Below, in pieces: positions 26,565-32,679 of a stretch of 32,679 bases of DNA (its first letter is position 1; every line of letters begins with the position of its first letter). The notes beneath the pieces were generated by a model. That model ran no database searches and had not been told where the DNA came from. It saw only the letters and a list, made by a program, of their open reading frames with translations. Source of the DNA: an uncultured Nitrospina sp. (lineage in GTDB: Bacteria; Nitrospinota; Nitrospinia; Nitrospinales; VA-1); contig CALAGQ010000106.1 in the NCBI GenBank assembly GCA_937891765.1, positions 1-32,679 on the forward strand, given 5' to 3'. The position numbers and the translations under genes were made by a program.

Positions 26565-28472
26565 ATGACGGAAAGCAATCTTGGCCTGGAAATTCTTCAG
26601 GAAGTTACCCTGATCGCCAACTCCACTCTGGATCTGGATGAGACTCTGGAGCAAATCATCCCAGTGATTAAAAATAAAATGCATATGGATGCCTGCGCCA
26701 TATACCTGATTAATGAATCGGACGGGCTTCTGCACTTGAAAGCTTCCATGGGCCTTCCTGATGAGGCCAGACACATTAATCTGGAAATCGGCCAGGGGGT
26801 AACAGGCTGGGTCGCCCAGCAGGGAACGTCTCTGGCCTTGAGTGAAGCCATGCAGGACCCCCGGTTCGTTTATTTCCCGGAAATTGAAGAAGAAAAATTT
26901 AGTTCCATGCTTTCGGTGCCCATTCTTGCCGACTGCCCCCCTCTCGGTGTCATCAATGTTCATAGTATTGAAAGGAGAGTGTTCAGTCTGGAGGAAACCA
27001 GTCTCTTGGAGACCATTGCCGGTCAGGTCACCGGTTGTCTGAGAAACGCAATTCAGTTTCACCAGAACCAGATGATGTTGAAGGAAACGCGAATTCTGTA
27101 CGATATCAGTTTGGCGGTTCAATCCACCCTCAAACTGGAACACGGATTGTGGATCATCCTCAGCGCCATCACTATGGGAGAAGCAGGAGGGTTCAACCGC
27201 GCCATGCTGTTCACCCTCAACGAAAAAAACCAGCAACTTCAGGGAATCATGGGCCTGGGCCCGGACTCCCATGAAGATGCCGTAAAAATCTGGACCGAAC
27301 TGGATAAAAAAAAGGGTGACTTACTGCAATGGGTCATCAATGAAGCCCAGCGTGATCTGCATAGAGACTCCCCATTCCACAACTTTGTTTGCGGATTGCG
27401 TTATCCCGTCACTGCCAACGACAATATTCTTTCAGAAACCGTACTGCAAAAAAAACCCTTCAATATTACAAAAGCTAAAGAACATTCGCTCGTCAGTCAG
27501 GAGTTCATTAATGCGCTGGGCACGGACTCTTTCGCCACCGTCCCCCTTATCGCACATGAAGAAGTGCTGGGAGTCATTCTGGTCGACAACCGCTACGACC
27601 AAAAACCCATCACCGAAGAAAACCTGCGGTTTTTGACGCGGTTTACCGTTTACGCCAGTTGGGTCATCGAAAATTCCCGGCTTTTCTCCAAACTGCTGGA
27701 CACCAACCGTGAACTCCTTTCCATGAAAGAACAACTGGTCCAGGCAGAAAGACTATCGGCTCTGGGAGAAATGGCCGCGGAAGTCGCCCATGAAATTAAA
27801 AACCCTCTGGTTTCCATTGGTGGATTCGCCCGCAGGCTAAAAGATAAAATGAATAATCTCTCCCAAAAGTGGGAAGACAATGACGATTTAAAATCAGCCG
27901 CTAATTATTCTGAAATTATTTCCAGCGAGGTTGAGCGCCTTGAAAGATTGCTCAAGAACACCTTGATCTACTCCAAGTCTGGAGCACTCGAAACGGAAGA
28001 ATGCCAACTCAACAAATTGATTGAAGAAGTCCTTTATCTGTTCAAATCAGGACTCTATGAAAAAAACATAAATCTTGTGACCGATCTGCAAGCAGACCTT
28101 CCTCGATTGAACCTCGATCAGCAGAAAATCAAACAGGTCCTGATAAACCTGTTCTATAACGCCCTCGAGTCTCTCCCTTTAGGCGGACTGCTAAAAGTTA
28201 AAACCTTTCAAGAAGAATACGCCCAGAAACAAAAAATGATCACCGTACGGGTTGAAGACACCGGCGGAGGCATTCCCCAGGAAGTTTTTGAAAATATTTT
28301 CAATCCCTTTTTTACCACCAAACATACGGGGACCGGACTCGGACTTTCCATTTGTCGGAAAATCATAGAGAATCATGGCGGAACAATTCGGGTGGAAAAC
28401 CAATTAGGTAAAGGGGTTACCGTCTATCTCCATTTACCATTGCAAAACAGCCCCGATTATATTAAAAACTAG
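26565..28472 (+). CDS. Cytoplasmic sensor histidine kinase, two GAF domains
   Basis: A 635-aa soluble sensor with no membrane segment. GAF domain 1 spans about 10-165 (GQGVTGWVAQQG, SVPI, GVINVHS) and GAF 2 about 180-375 (FNRAMLFTLNE ... GVILVDNRYD). The dimerisation/phosphoacceptor helix has AHEIKNPLVSIGG with His409. The ATPase domain has NLFYNALES, DTGGGIPQ, NPFFTTKHTGTGLGL and the final G3-like KGVTVYLHLP. GGAAGGAG lies nine bases before the ATG. It is tightly placed between glgA and the response regulator, its probable partner. The signal sensed is unknown; GAF domains usually bind small molecules or nucleotides. Confidence 0.94.
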   Translation: MTESNLGLEILQEVTLIANSTLDLDETLEQIIPVIKNKMHMDACAIYLINESDGLLHLKASMGLPDEARHINLEIGQGVTGWVAQQGTSLALSEAMQDPRFVYFPEIEEEKFSSMLSVPILADCPPLGVINVHSIERRVFSLEETSLLETIAGQVTGCLRNAIQFHQNQMMLKETRILYDISLAVQSTLKLEHGLWIILSAITMGEAGGFNRAMLFTLNEKNQQLQGIMGLGPDSHEDAVKIWTELDKKKGDLLQWVINEAQRDLHRDSPFHNFVCGLRYPVTANDNILSETVLQKKPFNITKAKEHSLVSQEFINALGTDSFATVPLIAHEEVLGVILVDNRYDQKPITEENLRFLTRFTVYASWVIENSRLFSKLLDTNRELLSMKEQLVQAERLSALGEMAAEVAHEIKNPLVSIGGFARRLKDKMNNLSQKWEDNDDLKSAANYSEIISSEVERLERLLKNTLIYSKSGALETEECQLNKLIEEVLYLFKSGLYEKNINLVTDLQADLPRLNLDQQKIKQVLINLFYNALESLPLGGLLKVKTFQEEYAQKQKMITVRVEDTGGGIPQEVFENIFNPFFTTKHTGTGLGLSICRKIIENHGGTIRVENQLGKGVTVYLHLPLQNSPDYIKN

Positions 28473-28544
28473 TGTCCCTCTGTCATGGTGAATCCATTTG
28501 TTCTTTTTTCTGGAGTCACTGAACTCAACAAAGAAAAGCTGAAT

Positions 28545-28910
28545 ATGAAAAGCATCCTCGTTGTCGATGACGAACAAAACATCAGGTTCCTCTATAAAGA
28601 GGAGCTTGAAGAAGCCGGTTATCAGGTTTCGGTGGCCGCCACTGGCGAGGAAGCCCTGAAAATGTTAGACAAGCAGGTTCCGGACCTCATTATTCTGGAC
28701 ATCAAAATGCCCGGAATGGACGGCATTGAGGTCATGCGAAGAATAAAGGATGAGAAAGGTGATATCCCCATAATACTTTGTTCTGCTTATGGTCAGTACA
28801 AACAAGACTTCAGAGTATGGGCCTCGGATGCCTATGTGGTCAAATCGGCCGACCTCCGGGAACTGAAACTCACCATCAAGGAGATTATCAACCAGCTAAA
28901 AGCCGGTTGA
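28545..28910 (+). CDS. Single-domain response regulator
   Basis: A 121-aa receiver domain with no output domain. Acidic pocket (VVDDEQ), phosphoacceptor Asp52 (LIILDIKMPGMDG), conserved Ser (LCSAY) and Lys (YVVKSAD) are all present. The frame is open from 28485, but ATG 28545 gives the canonical receiver start MKSILVVDDE. It lies 72 bases after the kinase, whose phosphate it probably receives, and 10 bases before the nucleoside kinase. Lacking a DNA-binding part, it should act by protein contact or pass phosphate on. Confidence 0.93.
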   Translation: MKSILVVDDEQNIRFLYKEELEEAGYQVSVAATGEEALKMLDKQVPDLIILDIKMPGMDGIEVMRRIKDEKGDIPIILCSAYGQYKQDFRVWASDAYVVKSADLRELKLTIKEIINQLKAG

Positions 28911-28920
28911 TCATAAGAAA

Positions 28921-29571
28921 ATGACCCGTCAAACCATCGAGCCCAGGTTCATTGCTGTTGAAGGCGCCATCGGAGCGGGTAAAACATCTTTAGTCAATCT
29001 TCTTGAACAACAATATGAAGCCCGAGTGATTCTGGAGGAGAATGATTCTAATCCCTTCATCGCGAAATTTTATGAGGACCAGGAAACCTACTCCTTTCAA
29101 ACCCAGATTTTTTTTTTACTGAGCCGTTACAACCAGTACATGGAACTGGCGCAAAGAGATTTGTTCAACTCCGTAGTCGTGATCGACTACCTGTTTCAAC
29201 GCGACAAAATATTTGCCCAACTCAACCTGGAAGATCACGAATACCGCCTGTACGATCAAATCTTCAACCTGCTCGGCCCCAAAGCCCCGAAACCCGATTT
29301 AGTCATTTTTTTGCAGGCCAGCACCGAAGTGTTGCTGGAGAGAGTTTCCAAAAGAGGCAGGGATTATGAAGCTTTTATGGACCCCGATTATCTTGATTCG
29401 GTGAACAAAGCCTTCAATAATTTCTTTTTTTATTACTCCGATACACCGCTTTTGGTCATTAATACCAATGAGATCGACTTTGTTGAAAAAAAATGTGACC
29501 TAGAAGAGTTGATTAACAAGATCAACAGTCATAAAATAGGTAGAGAATATTATAACCCGCTTGGATCCTAA
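28921..29571 (+). CDS. Deoxynucleoside kinase (dNK/dGK family)
   Basis: Phosphorylates deoxynucleosides for nucleotide salvage. It has 216 aa. The P-loop EGAIGAGKTS (Lys21), the substrate-site glutamate in LEENDSNPF, the DYLFQRDKIFA segment in place of the DRS-type motif, and the lid arginines in RVSKRGRDYE match the deoxyguanosine/deoxyadenosine kinase family. Base specificity cannot be read reliably. In other bacteria related kinases occur beside folK and panC genes; here panB follows after a 185-bp gap. It is the last gene of the run beginning with glgA. Confidence 0.88.
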   Translation: MTRQTIEPRFIAVEGAIGAGKTSLVNLLEQQYEARVILEENDSNPFIAKFYEDQETYSFQTQIFFLLSRYNQYMELAQRDLFNSVVVIDYLFQRDKIFAQLNLEDHEYRLYDQIFNLLGPKAPKPDLVIFLQASTEVLLERVSKRGRDYEAFMDPDYLDSVNKAFNNFFFYYSDTPLLVINTNEIDFVEKKCDLEELINKINSHKIGREYYNPLGS

Positions 29572-29599
29572 CGGACCGGGACGGAGTAAGCTTCATAAA

Positions 29600-29650
29600 T
29601 CAAGGCGAGCGTAATTCGAGGACCCCACTGGCGGCCTCAAAATTTTTCAT
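29600..29650 (-). CDS. Possible 16-aa minigene or remnant
   Basis: On the minus strand a perfect ribosome binding site AAGGAG lies six bases before ATG, starting MKNFEAASGVLELRSP and then a stop. After a frame change the same strand reads RITLALIYEAYSVPVR up to a stop at 29568. This could be a decayed or frameshifted gene fragment, one copy of a dispersed repeat, or chance. No protein family is claimed. Confidence 0.3.
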   Translation of the reverse strand: MKNFEAASGVLELRSP

Positions 29651-29676
29651 AGCGTTCTCCTTAAATGCTACGCTTC

Positions 29677-29714
29677 TCCCACAGCATTTGCTGGTGGTTT
29701 CATTTATTGAAACC
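29677..29714 (+). other. Two hairpins upstream of panB
   Basis: GGTTTCA-TTTAT-TGAAACC (29696-29714) is a perfect 7-bp stem. Just before it, CCACAGCA-TT-TGCTGGTGG (about 29680-29697) forms an 8-bp stem with one bulged G. The two share a base or two, so may compete. Neither has a T tract. They may mark the end of the glgA-dNK transcript or a panB leader. Confidence 0.4.
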
Positions 29715-29756
29715 CCTCCCCCCGTTTGGCCTCAAGCCTTATCTGTTTAAAAGATC

Positions 29757-30602
29757 ATGGATAACAGGCCTGTCACTGTCCCTGAAATTTCAGGGAGAAA
29801 AAATTCGAGGAAAAAGATCACCGCCCTGACCGCCTACGACTACAGCTTCGCCAAACTCCTCGACGCAACAGATTTAGACATCATTCTGGTGGGCGATTCC
29901 TTAGGCATGGTTTCCCTAGGCCATGAAAACACCCTCGCAGTGACCCTAGAAAACATGATCGACCATACCCGCGCCGTCAAGCAAGGTGCTAAACGCGCTT
30001 TGGTGGTCGGCGATATGCCTTTCATGTCCTATCAGGTTTCAGTGGAACAAGCCGTCACTAACGCCGGTCGCCTGATTCAGCAAGGCGGGGCATCTGCTGT
30101 CAAACTCGAAGGGGGAGCGCGCATGGCAGACAGGGTGCAGGCGATTGTTCAGGCGGGAATTCCCGTCATGGGCCATATTGGCCTGACTCCGCAATCGGTT
30201 CATCAGTTCGGCGGCTATAAAGTGCAGGGCAAAAACTATCTCGACTCCCGGCAAATCCGGCAGGACGCACACGACCTGCAAAACGCTGGCATCTTCGCTC
30301 TGGTTCTCGAGGGCATCCCCGGTGAACTGGCAGAAGAAATCACCGCCGAACTAAAAATACCCACCATTGGTATTGGGGCAGGCTCTAAATGTGACGGACA
30401 GATTCTGGTGCTGCACGACCTTCTAGGACTGAATCAGGACTTCGTGCCCAAATTTGTAAAACAATACGCCCAGATGGCAGATAGCCTGAAGAACGCGGTC
30501 TCCGAATACATACAGGATGTCAGGAGCGAAACATTTCCGGCGCAGGAACATACCTATCATTCAAAACAGGGAAAACTCAAACAGGTCAATGATGGAGACT
30601 AA
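29757..30602 (+). CDS. panB: 3-methyl-2-oxobutanoate hydroxymethyltransferase
   Basis: The first committed step of pantothenate synthesis, adding a hydroxymethyl group from methylene-tetrahydrofolate to 2-oxoisovalerate to give ketopantoate. The protein has 281 aa. Motifs are ALTAYDYSFAKLLD, DIILVGDSLGMV, the metal-site VGDMPFMSY, SAVKLEGG, HIGLTPQSVHQFGGYKVQG, the catalytic VLEGIP and TIGIGAGSKCDGQILV. No clear ribosome binding site precedes the ATG. The 3' end overlaps the panC start (ATGATGGAGACTAA), so the two are translationally coupled. Confidence 0.96.
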   Translation: MDNRPVTVPEISGRKNSRKKITALTAYDYSFAKLLDATDLDIILVGDSLGMVSLGHENTLAVTLENMIDHTRAVKQGAKRALVVGDMPFMSYQVSVEQAVTNAGRLIQQGGASAVKLEGGARMADRVQAIVQAGIPVMGHIGLTPQSVHQFGGYKVQGKNYLDSRQIRQDAHDLQNAGIFALVLEGIPGELAEEITAELKIPTIGIGAGSKCDGQILVLHDLLGLNQDFVPKFVKQYAQMADSLKNAVSEYIQDVRSETFPAQEHTYHSKQGKLKQVNDGD

Positions 30603-31473
30603 AATCAAATCCAGCCGGGAAACACTGCAAAGGGTTTCCTCCATTTCCACAATGAAAGAGATTTCTCAATCGTTGCGCAAACAGAACCTGACTATCGGGT
30701 TTGTGCCAACTATGGGTTGCCTCCATGCAGGTCATTTAAACCTGGTCAAAAGATCATTGGAAACCTGCGACCGAACCGTGGTCAGTATTTTTGTGAATCC
30801 CACCCAGTTTGGTCCCAACGAAGATCTCGATACCTACCCACGTCAGCTGGAAAGCGACATCGAGAAACTCGAGACGCTGGGCATCGACATTCTGTTTCAC
30901 CCGACCCAAGAAGAGATGTATCCGGCAGGCTATAAAACTTATGTGCAAGTGCAGGACATCACCGAACATTTATGTGGCAAAAGTCGGCCCGGTTTTTTCA
31001 AAGGCGTCAGCACAGTAGTTTTGAAACTGTTCAATATCGTCCAGCCCCATAACGCTTACTTTGGCGAAAAAGACTGGCAACAGCTTGCCGTCATCGAGGC
31101 TCTGGTTGAAGATTTAAACCTCGGTGTTGCCATCATCCGTGTGCCCCTTGTAAGGGAAACTGATGGACTGGCCATGAGCTCCAGAAACCGCTATTTGTCA
31201 CCGCAAGAGAGACAAACTGCGCTGTCCTTATCACGTTCCCTTCAGCAGGCCCGGGACAGTATTCGTCAGGGAATCACCTCGGCAAAAGTGATCAGCAAAT
31301 CCATCCGCCAATGCCTGTCCGAAAAAGAAGGAACAGAGATCGACTATATTTCCATTTGCGACCCAAAAAATTTCACGAAAAAGGAAGAAATACGTGGTAG
31401 AACGCTGATCGCCCTCGCGGTGAAGGTCGGCCCGTCACGGCTTATTGACAATTGCATTATCGAGGAATTCTGA
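30589..31473 (+). CDS. panC: Pantothenate synthetase
   Basis: Joins pantoate and beta-alanine at the cost of ATP to give pantothenate. Motifs are [17 protein letters not shown] with the HxGH ATP-site, [31 protein letters not shown], the [15 protein letters not shown] pantoate segment, YFGEKDWQQ, and [16 protein letters not shown] with the flexible ATP loop. The frame runs open from 30517, inside panB, but ATG 30589 or 30592, just after CAGG, gives about 294 aa, slightly longer than usual. The stop shares a base with the panD ATG. Confidence 0.95.
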   Translation: MMETKIKSSRETLQRVSSISTMKEISQSLRKQNLTIGFVPTMGCLHAGHLNLVKRSLETCDRTVVSIFVNPTQFGPNEDLDTYPRQLESDIEKLETLGIDILFHPTQEEMYPAGYKTYVQVQDITEHLCGKSRPGFFKGVSTVVLKLFNIVQPHNAYFGEKDWQQLAVIEALVEDLNLGVAIIRVPLVRETDGLAMSSRNRYLSPQERQTALSLSRSLQQARDSIRQGITSAKVISKSIRQCLSEKEGTEIDYISICDPKNFTKKEEIRGRTLIALAVKVGPSRLIDNCIIEEF

Positions 31474-31826
31474 TGCAAAGAATTATGCTTAAATCCAAAC
31501 TTCATCGTGCCCGTGTAACGGCAACGGAGCTTGATTATGAAGGCAGTATCGCTATTGATGAAGACCTGTTGGAAAGAGTTGGCATTCTGCCTCTTGAACA
31601 AGTCCAAATTTATAATATTAACACCGGGGCTCGGTTCACCACCTATGCCATAACCGCCGAACGAGGGTCCGGAATTTTTTCAATCAATGGCGCAGCCTCC
31701 CGTCTGGCGCAGATAAATGATCGCATCATCGTCGCGGCTTATGGTATGATAGATACAGATCAAGAAACACATAATGCCCAGATCGCCCTTCTCGACGAGA
31801 GCAATAAAATCGTCGAAGGCCAATGA
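31473..31826 (+). CDS. panD: Aspartate 1-decarboxylase proenzyme
   Basis: Makes beta-alanine from aspartate for PanC. It is a 117-aa pyruvoyl-dependent enzyme that cleaves itself. The cleavage site Gly24-Ser25 ([11 protein letters not shown]) is at the standard position; Lys9 and the [11 protein letters not shown] and NGAASRLAQ blocks are also present. The TTG at 31452 would add seven residues, but ATG 31473 has GAGGA eight bases upstream and overlaps the panC stop by one base (TGATG). It completes a panB-panC-panD operon. Confidence 0.96.
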   Translation: MQRIMLKSKLHRARVTATELDYEGSIAIDEDLLERVGILPLEQVQIYNINTGARFTTYAITAERGSGIFSINGAASRLAQINDRIIVAAYGMIDTDQETHNAQIALLDESNKIVEGQ

Positions 31827-31877
31827 GTATTTTATAAGCTTATCCCAATAATCCCTTTTACTTAGGAAGAGGTTATC

Positions 31878-32630
31878 TTGCCCGATCTTTTGATATATGG
31901 CGCCGCTGGATTCATGGTCTGGATGTGTCTGGACTGCATACAACGCCGCGAGCATTTTGTCTGGATCATTATCATGATCGTTCTCTTCCCCGTTGGGGCG
32001 GCGGCCTATTTCTTTGTCGTGAAAAATCGCGCCGCCGGAGGAGCTAGAGCTGGAGGCTCCCTCACTCCTATCCGCAAGGAAGTTGAGACAGAAGAAACCC
32101 TGCAACTCAAAGAACTGATCGGAAAACACCATAAAGCCTATCACTATGAAAAGCTTGGGCAGGCCTATATCGAACAAAAAAAATTCGAGCGGGCAATTCC
32201 CGAGTTTGAAGAAGCTATCCAACGCGACCCGGAAATGCTGGAAGCTCGTTATGGTCTGGCTAAAAGCCTGCACGGAATGGGCCGATATGAAGAAGCCGCT
32301 GTTGCTCTGGAAAAACTGATCGCCATCGACAAAAAATACGATTATGGCAATGCGATTTTCGGTCTAGCAGAAAGCTATCGACTATCAGGCAATGAAGAAA
32401 AAGCACTGGAAGCGTATGGCGAAGTCATAAACTCCTTCCACTTTTTTAAAGCTTATTACCACTACGCTCAGCTTCTCGATAAAAGAGGCAAAAAGCAGGA
32501 AGCCATCGACTATATGAAAAGCATCGTCGGCTCTTCGAAAGACCTGCCCGACTATAAACTCGAAAAAGAGCGGTTCTGGATTGATGAGGCTTATAAGTTC
32601 CTGCGAAAAAATGGGATCGAACTGGCCTGA
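31878..32630 (+). CDS. Membrane-anchored TPR protein with PLDc_N-like N-terminus
   Basis: A 250-aa protein starting at TTG 31878, with AGAGG five bases upstream. Two N-terminal hydrophobic helices (about 3-17 and 27-49, WIIIMIVLFPVGAAAYFFV) resemble the PLDc_N membrane module found ahead of cardiolipin synthases, but no phospholipase domain follows. Instead, from about residue 85, several TPR-type helix pairs appear (YEKLGQAYIEQKKFERAIPE, ARYGLAKSLHGMGRYEEAA, AIFGLAESYRLSGNEEKALE, AYYHYAQLLDKRGKKQEAID). It probably scaffolds protein contacts at the inner membrane; the partner is unknown. It follows panD by 51 bases and may belong to that transcript. Confidence 0.82.
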   Translation: MPDLLIYGAAGFMVWMCLDCIQRREHFVWIIIMIVLFPVGAAAYFFVVKNRAAGGARAGGSLTPIRKEVETEETLQLKELIGKHHKAYHYEKLGQAYIEQKKFERAIPEFEEAIQRDPEMLEARYGLAKSLHGMGRYEEAAVALEKLIAIDKKYDYGNAIFGLAESYRLSGNEEKALEAYGEVINSFHFFKAYYHYAQLLDKRGKKQEAIDYMKSIVGSSKDLPDYKLEKERFWIDEAYKFLRKNGIELA

Positions 32631-32679
32631 GCAATGGCTTTTTTAGGCTATCAAACGTTCTCTCGGCTTATGATGTTTC

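Noticed and set aside
26562..27272. A 236-aa minus-strand ORF
   Set aside because: Antisense to the GAF domains of the histidine kinase; no ribosome binding site or family motif.
31680..32273. A 197-aa minus-strand ORF
   Set aside because: Covers both the panD end and the TPR protein in antisense; those two have clear family evidence.

Overview
The window holds the 3' half of a ribosomal RNA operon followed by about 28 kb of mostly housekeeping genes. It looks like a free-living, respiring Gram-negative bacterium of moderate GC content: 16S-tRNA-Ile-tRNA-Ala-23S-5S order, strong CCTCCTTT anti-Shine-Dalgarno, complex I, TatA, lipoprotein ApbE and ATG-rich, short-spaced operons. The gene mixture would fit Nitrospinota or a deltaproteobacterium-like lineage, but that is an impression from gene content and protein style. 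Nothing here proves the taxon.

Region 1 (1-3748, plus strand): end of 16S rRNA, tRNA-Ile(GAT), tRNA-Ala(TGC), a boxB/boxA-like element, 23S rRNA flanked by a long RNase III-type processing stem, 5S rRNA and a very strong terminator.

Region 2 (3749-12587, plus): a near-consensus promoter, a roughly 170-nt structured leader and the complex I genes nuoA-C-H-I-J-K-L-M-N. All membrane-arm subunits are present. Of the hydrophilic arm only nuoC and nuoI are here; nuoB, D, E, F and G are absent.

Region 3 (12588-17297): an unknown 111-aa protein (plus), rpe-tatA (minus), then a CBS-containing ClC chloride transporter and a lipoprotein-like ApbE flavin transferase (plus).

Region 4 (17250-22852): a copper P-type ATPase followed by a membrane-anchored SGNH hydrolase (minus; the hydrolase gene overlaps apbE tail to tail), a stretch of tiny and unknown ORFs (plus), a zinc-ribbon membrane protein (minus), and a secreted formylglycine-generating-enzyme-like protein (plus). 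The last two are divergently transcribed from well-formed promoters with inverted repeats.

Region 5 (22862-25007): coaBC (minus, apparently leaderless), an unknown 173-aa acidic protein (plus) and an unknown 64-aa protein (minus).

Region 6 (25099-32630, plus): glycogen synthase, a double-GAF histidine kinase, a single-domain response regulator and a deoxynucleoside kinase form one close-packed run. After a structured 185-bp gap comes panB-panC-panD, then a PLDc_N/TPR membrane protein. With coaBC, this places four steps of pantothenate/CoA synthesis in one neighbourhood.

I see no CRISPR array, insertion sequence, prophage or integron. No clear defence or biosynthetic system stands out. The least explained parts are the nuo leader and missing subunits, the tiny ORFs at 20.9-21.4 kb, the leaderless coaBC and the compact element between the nucleoside kinase and panB.
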